Source of the DNA: Bacillota bacterium | Lineage (GTDB): Bacteria; Bacillota; Sulfobacillia; JAJYWN01 | NCBI GenBank assembly: GCA_021791495.1 | Contig: JAJYWN010000054.1 | Coordinates: forward strand, 38,646-102,645 | Length of the DNA: 64,000 bases | Reading direction: 5' to 3' | Part shown: positions 35,862 through 44,419 of the stretch, piece by piece | Layout of the letters: each line of letters opens with the position of its first letter | How positions within the stretch are numbered: the first letter of the stretch is position 1 | Made by a program: the position numbers and the translations under genes | The notes under the pieces: generated by a model | Told to the model about the DNA's origin: nothing | Database searches by the model: none | What the model saw: only the letters and a program-made list of their open reading frames with translations

Positions 35862-36713
35862 TCACCAGGGCGTCTTGCCCAGCTGGGCCGAGCTCTTCTC
35901 CTTCTCCGGAATGGTCCGCCACAGCTCGATGAACTTGGCCATCCACTCCACCCGCGCCTCGATGTTCTTCTTAGCGGCCTCGGGGTCGGCGTCCTCAGGC
36001 GTGGTCCACCCGTAGATGCCCGACGTGGTGAAGTCGTGGGTGTCGCCAAGGTAGGCCATGGCCAGCGCGCCCGCCAGCAACACGTCTTCCCGGTTGGGAT
36101 CGGCCAGTTTGGCGATGGCCTCGTCCCGCCACGCCGATGTGGGTTTGAAACCCTTCACCTTGCTCATGTCCACCAGGTGTGGGAACATGGCCAAGGCCGA
36201 ACCGGTCTCCCCCTTGCCGCTGTGCACGTCGACCCTGGCCACAGAATCCCGCATGGCTTTCACCGGGTCGGCCACGGGCATGGCGGGCGGCTGCAGCACG
36301 CTGCAATTGAACTTCCGGCTGGCCATCCGGGCGGCGTAGGCCAGGATCTGGACATTCCCGCCGTGGCCGTTGATGAGGAGGATCTTCCGGATGCCGTGGT
36401 GAGTCAGGCATTCGATAGTGTCGTAGAGAATGTGGACCAAGGTCTCCTCGTGGAAGGTGATGGTCCCCTTGAAGTTCATGTGGTGCGGCGAGTATCCGGG
36501 CAGGAAGACTTGGGCCACGATGCAGTTCGCCTTCTCCGCCACTTTCTTCGCGATCTCTGTAGCCGCCAGGATGTCCATGCCAAGGGGAAGGTGCGGCCCG
36601 TGCTGCTCGATGGAGCCCACCGGGATGATGGCCACCGGCACAGGGGTCTCCCGGAGGTATTCTTCGAAGTGGGTGCGCGGCATTTCGTGCAGAAGTACGG
36701 TCTTACGGTCCAA
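35862..36713 (-). CDS. Creatininase-family amidohydrolase
   Basis: The protein of about 283 residues has the creatininase metal ligands in IPVGSIEQHGPHLPLGMDI, the NGHGGN motif and a late Glu in HSGKGETG. The family hydrolyses creatinine, cyclic amides, or intermediates such as 3-dehydro-scyllo-inosose and formamidopyrimidines. TTG 36713 has GGAGG eight bases upstream and is chosen over the TTG at 36731, which has none. It is convergent with mdh. Substrate is unknown. Confidence 0.88.
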   Translation of the reverse strand: MDRKTVLLHEMPRTHFEEYLRETPVPVAIIPVGSIEQHGPHLPLGMDILAATEIAKKVAEKANCIVAQVFLPGYSPHHMNFKGTITFHEETLVHILYDTIECLTHHGIRKILLINGHGGNVQILAYAARMASRKFNCSVLQPPAMPVADPVKAMRDSVARVDVHSGKGETGSALAMFPHLVDMSKVKGFKPTSAWRDEAIAKLADPNREDVLLAGALAMAYLGDTHDFTTSGIYGWTTPEDADPEAAKKNIEARVEWMAKFIELWRTIPEKEKSSAQLGKTPW

Positions 36714-36819
36714 GAGAGGCGCCTCCTTCAAGGTGATGAGCCAGACACGACCAACCCGACACGACGATGATGAGCGCGGATTTCGGCGCGGGGCGGCGGC
36801 GTTCCTGTTAGAACGCGGC

Positions 36820-37698
36820 CTAGCGCCGCAAGTACTTTTCCGGCAGCATCCGGCCGGCGGCCGTGGACCTAGACAGCACGCGGAGGTAGTCGAAGACTAC
36901 GCGTGACACTTCAGCCAGCATGGAACCGTCGGCGTCGTGGACGCAGTAGTTGGTCATCCCCGCGAAGATGCACGGCCGCCCCGGAACCAGCACGATGCCC
37001 ACGTCGGCGCGCACACCTTCCAGGCCCCCGGTCTTGTGGGTCACGGGGATCTCGGGCGGAAGGTGGCGGCGAATGACGCCCTCCTTCGGTTTCTTGAGGA
37101 TGGCGCGCGACTGCCTGGTCACTGGCGACACCTGCTCCGCCGGCCGCCGAACCAGACCCGGCGGCCATGCCCGCCCCCTGGAATAGGAGATCCATGATGC
37201 GGGCCGCTTCCCGGGGTGTGGACGTATTCTCGCGGCGAACCGCCGCCGCTTCCTGGTTGACCATCTTCCGCCGCAGCCGCGTGTGGGTGAACCCAGCGCT
37301 TCCAGCAAACCGTTGACCTTGTCCATACCCACCAGGTCGATGCACAGGTTCGTGGCCGTGTTATCGGACAGAAGGATCATCAAGTTCGCCAGGTCCCGCA
37401 CGGTCAGCGTCACCGGATCATCCAGGTGCTGTAGCACGCCGCTCCCCGGCGTTTTGTCCGCCGGGCGGACGGTGACCGCGGTGTCCAGGGAAAGGCGGCC
37501 CGTGGCGGCCGCCTGGCAGAACGTCATGAGGATAGGGATTTTGATGGAGCTTCCGATGGCGAAGACGGTGTCGGGGTTCACTGCTATCTCGAACCCTGAA
37601 GTCAGATCCCGGATGAATAGACCAACCGTCCCGTCGAAGGACACGGTCGTCTCCAGTACCTTGGCGTGCAGGCGTTCCCTGAAAAGCTCGGCTGTCAA
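36820..37698 (-). pseudogene. Degraded copy of the class A beta-lactamase-like gene (two frameshifts)
   Basis: This is a second copy of the hydrolase at 39503. Beginning at TTG 37698 (GGGGGGGAG upstream), it keeps the SSIK and SDN motifs. It then loses frame near 37294-37298 (one base missing relative to the intact copy), reads the omega-loop region (TRLRRKMVNQEAA, RENTSTPREAA) in another frame, and returns near 37110-37150, where about 40 bases are also missing. The KTG motif and C-terminus are again in the first frame. The region between SDN and KTG is therefore scrambled and the product is unlikely to work. A sequencing error could explain one shift but not the missing segment. Confidence 0.8.
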
Positions 37699-37704
37699 GA
37701 AAGA

Positions 37705-37850
37705 CTCCCCCCCTTTGCAGTCGCGGCGCTGTGGTTCCGCCGAAGCTGCGGCGCGCTCCACCCCGTCTCTTCCATGTCTCTTCTCTCGTCCCCTTTGCCG
37801 CTTTACTCCTGCCCGCCCTGCCAACCCAGCCTCCAGCATTATCCGCTCTC
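37705..37850 (-). pseudogene. Tail of a duplicated ABC-ATPase gene (fragment)
   Basis: The bases just upstream of the degraded hydrolase encode LEAGLAG followed by a basic tail, matching the extreme C-terminus of the ATPase at 40458 (RLEAGLAGAGG...). It shows that the duplication copied the end of the ATPase gene together with the hydrolase. Boundaries are approximate. Confidence 0.5.
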
Positions 37851-37992
37851 TTCTTTGGTCCATGAAAATCATATTCTGACCCACTGTAGCCTCACAACAA
37901 CATGGATTTTGTCGAATGGTACATTCTTACGTGTCCCCAATGATTGAAGTACTATGTTAATGGAGCCAAAATGGATAATGGAGGGATGAAGT

Positions 37993-38640
37993 GTGAAGAA
38001 AATTCTCCTCATTCTTCTTGTGACCGTTCTCCTCTCGGTAGTTGGGTCGGTTTCATTTGCCGAGCCGCGCTTCAAAGTTTCAGCGTCAGAGGTCATGGAC
38101 CGTGTCAGCAAAGGGCAGATTGATCCCACGGTAAGTCTATCCGTTGCTGCGCATATCCCCGGCTTCCAGGTGATTCCTGTCGGAGCAACAACCATGCTCC
38201 TTGGCGAGACACCGCTGGAGGATGGCGGGTACCGGAGAACTTATTCGACTTCGGGTGTGGTCCGCATTCTGGCTGGACCTTTGACAGAAACCCAAACCGA
38301 TACAAGCTATACGGTTTCGAACGTTATCTCTATATACTGGGATGAAACCTATATCGGGGGCCAAGCAAAGGTCAAACTATGGTATACAGAGTCAACGTGG
38401 TCGCGATTGGACAGTACATGGAATTGGCGAGATGCTGAAATGATTGCATGTTCTATGTGGGTTGAGCGTAGCCAGCAGACAATAGGAGTACCCTATCCTG
38501 GCACCACCTATGAACTGTTGGCAAACCATAGCTGGTATAGCGAAGTGCCTGCTACGACATTCGAGGCAACAAATAACATCACCATGTACCGCCAATTGCA
38601 GGACTTCATCTTCACGGCATATCTCAAGAAGACCTTCTAG
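37993..38640 (+). CDS. Secreted hypothetical protein, lower G+C
   Basis: GTG 37993 follows GGAGGG by seven bases and opens a 215-residue protein with a clear signal peptide (KKILLILLVTVLLSVVGSVSFAEP, cleavage likely after SFA). The mature part is Tyr/Trp/Thr-rich and beta-like (ISIYWDETYIGGQAKVKLWYTESTW), as in extracellular domains. Base composition is visibly lower in G+C than all neighbours, and the gene lies inside a broken duplication, so recent transfer is likely. Function is unknown. Confidence 0.75.
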   Translation: MKKILLILLVTVLLSVVGSVSFAEPRFKVSASEVMDRVSKGQIDPTVSLSVAAHIPGFQVIPVGATTMLLGETPLEDGGYRRTYSTSGVVRILAGPLTETQTDTSYTVSNVISIYWDETYIGGQAKVKLWYTESTWSRLDSTWNWRDAEMIACSMWVERSQQTIGVPYPGTTYELLANHSWYSEVPATTFEATNNITMYRQLQDFIFTAYLKKTF

Positions 38641-38657
38641 ACAGACTGGCTGGGAAC

Positions 38658-38700
38658 GCGGGTGACTAGGTGATCCTGGTCACCCGCTCTTTCCGTCTTG
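38658..38700 (+). terminator. Intrinsic terminator-like hairpin
   Basis: A perfect 9-bp stem (GCGGGTGAC / GTCACCCGC, loop of 12) followed by TCTTTCCGTCTT lies 17 bases after the secreted-protein stop codon and just before the next gene. Confidence 0.65.
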
Positions 38701-38717
38701 GTGGAAGGGGGTGTCTC

Positions 38718-39104
38718 ATGTACAAGAGGTGGGGCGTTGTGGCGCTAGTTTTGTTGTTCCTGGCCATATGGCAATTGGGACTCCAGTACCTGTACGACGG
38801 CTTAAGGCATGGCCTTTCCCCGTGGCGGATTGCCACCTACCACATCTTTCGGACGACATTCATAATCGCCAGCGCTGTGGTATGTATGCTGGCAGTCCGG
38901 CGGGGGACGTTCCTCACCATCCCAGAGATGATAGTCGTAGGAGTTCCCAGTGCTTACCTGGCTTTCTACTCGCTCTTGGCACCGTTCTACAGCCCGGTTT
39001 TAGCGAGGATGTTAGGGGAACCACTGCAGGCACCCCTAGCTTCTGTTGGGGGTGTGATGGTTGGTTATGCCATCGTCTCCGCAATAGTCGGCAGGAAACG
39101 ATGA
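38718..39104 (+). CDS. Four-helix membrane hypothetical protein
   Basis: ATG 38718 has GGAAGGGGG six bases upstream; the longer frame from 38670 reads through a terminator hairpin and is unlikely. The 128-residue protein has about four membrane helices (VVALVLLFLAIWQLGLQYL, TTFIIASAVVCMLAV, MIVVGVPSAYLAFYSLLAPFY, ASVGGVMVGYAIVSAIV). I recognise no family. It accompanies the secreted protein at 37993 in the same insert. Confidence 0.65.
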   Translation: MYKRWGVVALVLLFLAIWQLGLQYLYDGLRHGLSPWRIATYHIFRTTFIIASAVVCMLAVRRGTFLTIPEMIVVGVPSAYLAFYSLLAPFYSPVLARMLGEPLQAPLASVGGVMVGYAIVSAIVGRKR

Positions 39105-39114
39105 TAACGGTGTC

Positions 39115-39400
39115 ACTTCTGAACTAGTCCGGAAGACCGGCAGCCGCCGGATACGCGTGGCGAAAATCCCTTTTCGGGCCAGGATGCTGGCTTCGGCGAA
39201 GGTCTGACCCAAGGGTGTCAACGTGACGTCGCCGGCCGCCATCGACACCAAACCAGCATTTCGGCGGCCTCGGTCACCAGCAGCAGGTGGTTGGAGTCGA
39301 TGCCCAAGTCGCCAGCCAGGCGGAAGATATCATCCTTGTTACCCGGCGACTCGTCCAGTCGCTCCAGCAACGCCTCGAGAGACTGGGGTATAGGGTCACC
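39115..39400 (-). pseudogene. Fragment of a duplicated ABC-ATPase C-terminal domain
   Basis: The minus strand encodes AAGDVTLTPLGQTFAEASILARKGIFATRIRRLPVFR, nearly identical to residues of the intact ATPase at 40458 (around 40725-40850), and upstream bases to about 39400 also align with it through small indels. No start, Walker motifs or full frame remain. Together with the tail at 37705 it is the broken duplicate of the ATPase gene, split by the inserted genes. Confidence 0.8.
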
Positions 39401-39502
39401 CTTGAGGCAGCCGCCTAACGATGGCTCTTTTTCAGGCCAGAAACTTGTGGTCCAGGGCCACCTGGCACCGTCTGACCGCCCGGGTGTGGCCCCGCGGCCG
39501 TC

Positions 39503-40426
39503 CTAACGCCGCAGGTATTTCTCGGGCAGCATCCGGCCGGCGGCGGTGGATCGCGACAGCACGCGCAGGTACTCGAAGACCACCCGCGACACTTCAGCCA
39601 GCATGGAACCGTCGGCGTCGTGGACGCAGTAGTTGGTCATCCCCGCGAAGATGTACGGCCGCCCCGGAACCAGCACGATGCCCACGTCGGCGCGCACACC
39701 TTCCAGGCCCCCCGTCTTATGGGCCACCGGGATCTCGGGTGGGAGGTACCGGCGAATGACGCCGTCCTTCGGCTTCTTCAGGACGGCGAGGACCTCCCGG
39801 CAGGCCGCCGTGTCAAGGATGCCGGCCAGGTCGGCCGGTTTGGCGCTACCGCCGGTGGTCGCCGCGCCTGCCGGTGCGTCCGAACTGGCCGGCATCCCCG
39901 CCCCTTGATAAAGGAGTTGCATCAGGCGGGCCGCTTCCCGCGGCGTCGAAGTGTTCTCTCGGCCGGCCGCCGCCGCTTCCTGGTCGATCATCTTCCGGCG
40001 CAGCCTGGTGTGAGTGAAGCCGGCCGCGTCCAGCAGGCTGTTGACATCGTCCATGCCGGCCAGATCGATGCACAGGTTGGTGGCGGTGTTATCGGAGAGG
40101 AGGATCATCAGGTTCGCCAGGTCGCGCACCGTCAGTGTCACGGGGTCATCCAAATGCTGCAGTACGCCGCTGCCAGGTGTCTTGTCTTCGGGCCGGACCG
40201 TGACCGGAGCGTCCAGAGACAGGCGCCCCTCGCCCGCCGCGCGGTACAGGGTCATTAAAATCGGGATCTTGATGGAACTACCAATGGCAAAGACCGTATC
40301 CGGGTTCACGCTGATCTCGAAGCCGGCGCTCAGGTCCTTGATGAATAGGCCGACCGTCCCATCGAAAGACGCGGTCCGCTCTTCCACTTTCACGCGCAGG
40401 CGCTCCCAGAAAAGCTCAGCCGACAA
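39503..40426 (-). CDS. Class A beta-lactamase-like serine hydrolase, no signal peptide
   Basis: From TTG 40426 (GGAAGGGGGC upstream) the 307-residue protein has the serine beta-lactamase/PBP set: S50-x-x-K53 (AIGSSIKIP), SDN at 111-113 and KTG at 237-239, with E150/E157 candidates in the omega-loop region (RKMIDQEAA, RENTSTPREAA). There is no signal peptide, so it may be cytoplasmic; members of this group (beta-lactamase2) include esterases and amidases as well as lactamases. A short Ala/Gly-rich insert lies near 184-196. It starts 31 bases after the ATPase stop in the same operon. Confidence 0.85.
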   Translation of the reverse strand: MSAELFWERLRVKVEERTASFDGTVGLFIKDLSAGFEISVNPDTVFAIGSSIKIPILMTLYRAAGEGRLSLDAPVTVRPEDKTPGSGVLQHLDDPVTLTVRDLANLMILLSDNTATNLCIDLAGMDDVNSLLDAAGFTHTRLRRKMIDQEAAAAGRENTSTPREAARLMQLLYQGAGMPASSDAPAGAATTGGSAKPADLAGILDTAACREVLAVLKKPKDGVIRRYLPPEIPVAHKTGGLEGVRADVGIVLVPGRPYIFAGMTNYCVHDADGSMLAEVSRVVFEYLRVLSRSTAAGRMLPEKYLRR

Positions 40427-40457
40427 GAAACAGGCCCCCTTCCGCGGTCGCGGTTCT

Positions 40458-41882
40458 CTAGGCCTCTCCTTTCGCCCCCTTGCCCTCGCTGTTCCTGCCA
40501 GCCCCCGCCGCCCCGCCTGCGCCGGCTAATCCGGCCTCCAACCGCACCACCTCGGTGTCGTCGTCATAGGCCAGGACCTCGGCGTAACGCCCCCAGTTCA
40601 CCATGGTATCCAATTGCCGCTCCGCTTCGTCGACGGGGAACTCCAGCTCCAGAATACGTAGGAAGAAGTCCCACCGGAGCTGATGGTCCTCCGAAGCCAC
40701 CAACAGGTCGATGGCCCAGCGAAAAATTGGCAGCCGCCGGATGCGTGTGGCGAAGATCTCTTTCCGGGCGAGGATGCTGGCGTCGGCGAAAGTTTGCCCC
40801 AGGGGCGTCAAGGTGATGTCACCGGCCGCCACCGCCACCAGCCCCAGCAGCTCCGCCGCCTCCGTCACGCGCAAAAGGTGGTCCGAATCCACGCCAAGGT
40901 CCCCCGCCAGCCGGAAGATGTCGGCCCGGTTCCCCGGCGCCTCGTCCAGCCGTTCCAGTAGCCCGGCCAGATCATTGATGGCGATGGTGGGCAGCGGGTG
41001 AGTCAAGCCGGGCTCCCCGGGCGCCGTCCCCACCTCCACCTTCTCCGGCTGCGTTTCTCCAGCCAAGAGCCCGTAGATGCGGTCCACGATCCCTAGAAAC
41101 TCGTAGCTCTTGCGGTCCCGTGGGTGCTGTAGCAGGATGGGCATCTCCGCCGTCACCCGCCCCGGCCCCTTGTCCATGACGATCACCCGGTCGGCCATGA
41201 AGACGGCCTCCTCAATGTTATGGCTGACCATCAGGATGGCCCGCGTCGGGATCTTGCCGCTGCTCCACAGTTCCAATAGCTCGCCGCGCAGCGCCTCCGC
41301 CGACAGGACGTCCAGGGCGCTGAAAGGCTCGTCCAGGCACAGCAGTTCCGGTTCGACGGCCAGCGCCCGCGCGAACCCCACCTTCTGGCGCATCCCACCC
41401 GACAGTTCCCGCGGGTAGGCGCTTTCGAACCCGTCTAGACCCACTGTATCAAGGAGTTCGACGGCCCGCGGCGCCCGCAACTTGGCCGGTACTCCGCGCG
41501 CCTGGAGGGCCACCTCGACATTCTCCTGCACCGTTAGCCAGGGGAACAGGGCGAAGGTCTGAAAGACGATGGTGGCGTGCGGGTTTACGCCGCGCAGGCG
41601 CTCGCCCCGGTAAAGGATCTGTCCGGCGGTGGCCTGTTGCAGGCCGGTGATAATGCGCAGGAGGGTGCTCTTGCCGCACCCCGAAGGCCCCAGGAGGGCC
41701 ACGAATTCCCCCTCGTGGATGGAGATGTTGGCGTCCTTCACAGCGACGAACCGGCGGTCGCCCCGGCCGTAGGCCTGGGTGACGTGCTTCACTTCCAACA
41801 AGGGTTCTTTCGACGTTTCCCTCGTCTCCAAAGGCACTGCGCCTCCCCCCACACCCTGCTCACCGCAGACCGGTCTCTTCAT
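40458..41882 (-). CDS. NitT/TauT-type ABC transporter ATPase with C-terminal regulatory domain
   Basis: The ATG overlaps the permease stop (ATGA at 41882). The 474-residue protein has Walker A (GPSGCGKST), Q-loop, signature LSGGMRQKV and Walker B (LLCLDEPFSALD). After residue about 270 it has an AAA-associated C-terminal domain (ADIFRLAGDLGVDSDHLLRVTEAAELLGL), which is seen in a subset of nitrate/sulfonate-like ATPases. That extension probably senses the cargo or a regulator. It works with the fused permease at 41879. Confidence 0.93.
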   Translation of the reverse strand: MKRPVCGEQGVGGGAVPLETRETSKEPLLEVKHVTQAYGRGDRRFVAVKDANISIHEGEFVALLGPSGCGKSTLLRIITGLQQATAGQILYRGERLRGVNPHATIVFQTFALFPWLTVQENVEVALQARGVPAKLRAPRAVELLDTVGLDGFESAYPRELSGGMRQKVGFARALAVEPELLCLDEPFSALDVLSAEALRGELLELWSSGKIPTRAILMVSHNIEEAVFMADRVIVMDKGPGRVTAEMPILLQHPRDRKSYEFLGIVDRIYGLLAGETQPEKVEVGTAPGEPGLTHPLPTIAINDLAGLLERLDEAPGNRADIFRLAGDLGVDSDHLLRVTEAAELLGLVAVAAGDITLTPLGQTFADASILARKEIFATRIRRLPIFRWAIDLLVASEDHQLRWDFFLRILELEFPVDEAERQLDTMVNWGRYAEVLAYDDDTEVVRLEAGLAGAGGAAGAGRNSEGKGAKGEA

Positions 41883-43753
41883 TCCATGCGGTACCTTTCC
41901 GCCGCCTCGGCGTAGAGCCGCCTCCAGAAGAAGCGGTTGATGAGAACCACCGCAAGAATCATGCTCAAGGTCGACGCCAAGAGCAGTGGATAGTCTCCGC
42001 GGGCGGTGGCGTCGGCGATGACCGCCCCGATTCCGATGGTGCTCCGGACCTGCCCCGCAAAGCTCGCGTGCTCGGCCACGATGGACGCGTTCCAGGCGCC
42101 ACCGCCGGCCGTGATGGACCCCGTGATGAGGTAGGGCACCAGCGACGGAAGGATGAGCCGCCGCCACGTCTGCCAGCGGCCCAGCTGCAGCAGCCGGCTC
42201 GTGTATTTCAAATCCTGGGGAATCGAAGCCGCACCGGCGATGATATTGAACAGCAGATACCATTGGGTCCCCATCAGCATCAAGAGGATGGCCGCCGCGT
42301 CCAGGCCACCCCTCCGGTTCGCCAAGGCCAACAACAGCACCGGGAACAGGGCTGTGGCCGGCACCGAGGCGGCGATCTGCACCAAGGGTTGCAGGAGGAT
42401 GGCCAGGCGGCGGTTGGTACCGATGGCCACGCCGACGGGTACCGTCCAGAGGAGGGCAATGGCCAGCGCGGCGGCGACCCGGAGGAACGTGAAGAGCACG
42501 CCCACCAGGATGGCCCCCCACTGGCGGGCCGGGATGGCCGTGAGCATGGCGGCCGCCTGGATACCTCCGTACACAGCCATAGCGACAATGGTCACGAGAA
42601 GGACACTGCCGGCCAGACTCGCGGCGGACCGGCGGTGGGCGTGCCTCGGCGCGCTGTGCGGTCCGCTTTCCCCACCCGCCTGCCGCCACGACTCGACGTC
42701 TGGCCGCGGCCCGGCCGCCTCCCCCCGGCTAACCCCCTTGTCATCCGGTGGCCAGCGCTGTATCACGCGGGCGTCGAACCACTCGTAGGCCGGGTGCACG
42801 AGCCGGCGGCCCAGCCAGGCCACCAACCGCGAGCTTTGCAGGGCGTTGTAGAACCACGAAGTCGGCGGGTCGTCGGCTTCGGTCATCTCCACCTTGAAAC
42901 GGTCTGACCAGGCCAAGAGCGGCCTCCAGACCAACTGGTCCAGCCCCACGATGACCAGGACCAGAGTGGCCAGCCCCCAAACCAGCGCCGGGCCGTCGCC
43001 GGAAACGGCCGCCTGCTGAAGGTAGGCACCCAGCCCCGGCAGACGGAAGTCGCGCTGGCCGACGGTGAACATCTCCGCCGCCATCAGGAAGAACCACCCC
43101 CCGGCCCAACTCATCACACTGTTCCAGATGAGACTGATGGCGGCGAAAGGCAACTCCATGTGGTTCAGCCGCAGCCAGGTATTGAGCCGGAAGGTGGAAC
43201 TGGCCTCGCGCAGTTCCACCGGGATGGTGGTAAGCGACTGATACCAGGCAAAGGTCAGGTTCCAGGCCTGGCTGGTGAAGATGAGAATCACCGCCGCCAG
43301 CTCTACGGCGGTCCGTTCCGGCAGTATGGCCGAAAGGCTCAGCAGCACCACAGGTAGGAAAGAGAGGATGGGCACGCTCTGGAGGACATCAAGGAGCGGC
43401 AAGAGGACGGCGGCTGCCCTTCTATTGTAGGCCGCCGCATAGCCATATAACAAGGTAAACGCCAGGGAGAGGAGGTATGCCAGGAACATGCGGCGGACGG
43501 AGTAGGCTGTGTACCAGGGAAGGACAGCGGGCGACAAGGAGATCTGCGGTCCCTGCACCACGGCCGGGGCACCGACCGCCAGGCGGATGCCGGCGTAGAT
43601 CAGAGTGCCGATGCCGGCTAGGACCACGACATCTCCGCGGGAGAAGGGGCGCTCCCGCATGGACCGGGCCCACGCGAAAACCCGCTCGGAAAAGCGCAAT
43701 CCCACCGCCCCCCCTCCTCGTCCGCCGTCTCCTTTCGTTTTCCCGCCGCGCAT
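41879..43753 (-). CDS. Fused dual-domain ABC permease (NitT/TauT type)
   Basis: The 624-residue protein joins two binding-protein-dependent permease domains: residues about 80-290 (EAA loop ELREASSTFRLNTWLRLNHMELPFA) and about 400-600 (EAA loop IPQDLKYTSRLLQLGRWQTWRRLILPSL). One chain can therefore form the whole channel. No periplasmic-type binding protein is adjacent. The operon continues with the ATPase and a beta-lactamase-like hydrolase. SD is weak. Substrate may be an anion or a beta-lactam-like or peptide amide, judging only by neighbours. Confidence 0.9.
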   Translation of the reverse strand: MRGGKTKGDGGRGGGAVGLRFSERVFAWARSMRERPFSRGDVVVLAGIGTLIYAGIRLAVGAPAVVQGPQISLSPAVLPWYTAYSVRRMFLAYLLSLAFTLLYGYAAAYNRRAAAVLLPLLDVLQSVPILSFLPVVLLSLSAILPERTAVELAAVILIFTSQAWNLTFAWYQSLTTIPVELREASSTFRLNTWLRLNHMELPFAAISLIWNSVMSWAGGWFFLMAAEMFTVGQRDFRLPGLGAYLQQAAVSGDGPALVWGLATLVLVIVGLDQLVWRPLLAWSDRFKVEMTEADDPPTSWFYNALQSSRLVAWLGRRLVHPAYEWFDARVIQRWPPDDKGVSRGEAAGPRPDVESWRQAGGESGPHSAPRHAHRRSAASLAGSVLLVTIVAMAVYGGIQAAAMLTAIPARQWGAILVGVLFTFLRVAAALAIALLWTVPVGVAIGTNRRLAILLQPLVQIAASVPATALFPVLLLALANRRGGLDAAAILLMLMGTQWYLLFNIIAGAASIPQDLKYTSRLLQLGRWQTWRRLILPSLVPYLITGSITAGGGAWNASIVAEHASFAGQVRSTIGIGAVIADATARGDYPLLLASTLSMILAVVLINRFFWRRLYAEAAERYRME

Positions 43754-43817
43754 CCAGACTAATCCTGCTCACAAGTCGTCGGGTTCGCCGCATACACGGA
43801 GTGGGGGAGGTGGTACC

Positions 43818-44138
43818 GTGAAGCCGGTCATCTTGGTTTTGAACGAGGGACCCGGAAGAATGAAGACGTCGAACGCCCTGCTTCTCGCCCACGCCTTGGC
43901 CGGCCAGAAACTGCCGCTACGCATTTTCCTGTTGGACGATGCCGTCTACCTGGCGCGTAAGGGGAAGACCACCGGGCTCTCCGACCTTCTTGACCTGGGC
44001 CTTCCGGTGTACATCAGCGAGCCGTGCGCCCGGGCGCGAGGCCTGACGGGAGCCAGCCTTCTCCCGGGAGTAATCATGGGGAGCATGGTCGATTTGGCGA
44101 CTTCCGTGGCCACATGTAAGCAGGTATTGTCTTTCTAG
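43818..44138 (+). CDS. DsrE/DsrF-like small protein
   Basis: GTG 43818 follows GGGGGAGGTGG and gives 106 residues with the DsrE fold pattern: VILVLNEGPGRMKTSNALLLAHAL, LRIFLLDDAVYLARKGK and a cysteine in YISEPCARARG, plus a late Cys (ATCKQVLSF). DsrE-like proteins carry sulfur or take part in redox relay. It is divergent from the ABC permease by 64 bases and stands alone. Confidence 0.8.
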   Translation: MKPVILVLNEGPGRMKTSNALLLAHALAGQKLPLRIFLLDDAVYLARKGKTTGLSDLLDLGLPVYISEPCARARGLTGASLLPGVIMGSMVDLATSVATCKQVLSF

Positions 44139-44190
44139 AGGCTCGTTGGAACAGATTGACGACCGTTCGACAGCAGTATAGACTGAGGGT

Positions 44191-44249
44191 GCATGGAAGT
44201 GCTTTCCTTAGAAATAGCGGTTTTCTGGTAGGAAATCTCGCTTCCATGC
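44191..44249. other. Long imperfect hairpin (nested inverted repeat)
   Basis: GCATGGAAG (44191-44199) pairs perfectly with CTTCCATGC (44241-44249); inside, TTTCCT/AGGAAA and AGAAA/TTTTCT can also pair. It lies 53 bases after the DsrE-like stop without a T-run. It may be a structured leader or RNA element; see the finding on 44191-44419. Confidence 0.6.
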
Positions 44250-44251
44250 CC

Positions 44252-44317
44252 CCGCGTCGCGCTACAGGCCTGTACACCGGCTTTGGCGCTAATCCAGGAA
44301 AACGCGGGCGGCGAACG
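44252..44317. other. Inverted repeat with inner pairing
   Basis: CCCGCGT near 44252 can pair with ACGCGGG near 44311, with inner GCGC/GCGC arms and a palindromic TACAGGCCTGTA. Second of three adjacent fold-back units. Confidence 0.4.
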
Positions 44318-44320
44318 GGG

Positions 44321-44419
44321 GTGAATGCTTGGACGCTGGCCACAGTCCGGACCCTGCCGGTTTGTCGCACCTTAGTAGGGGTATCGGACGGTCACCGCGG
44401 CGTGAAACCGAGCATTCAC
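44321..44419. other. Large nested stem, candidate structured RNA
   Basis: GTGAATGCTTGG (44321-44332) pairs with CCGAGCATTCAC (44408-44419), with one G-T pair. Further in, ACGCTGGCC pairs with GGTCA...GCGT and GTCCG with CGGAC, giving a long multi-part helix of about 99 bases. No open reading frame fits it. The rest of the 522-base gap (44420-44660) shows no gene; a smaller hairpin GGAGGC...GCCTCC is at about 44460-44480. Confidence 0.5.

Noticed and set aside
35145-36770. 541-codon plus-strand open frame
   Set aside because: Runs through mdh in another frame, a terminator and the antisense of the creatininase gene; not a real gene.
41883-42689. N-terminal extension of the ATPase frame into the permease gene
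   Set aside because: The 269 extra codons are out of frame with the permease and lack protein-like motifs; the ATGA overlap at 41882 is the natural start.
44386-44400. T-box-like ACCGCGG element
   Set aside because: Seven bases match the T-box core, but there is no specifier loop, no terminator/antiterminator pair and no amino-acid gene downstream; likely chance in G+C-rich DNA.
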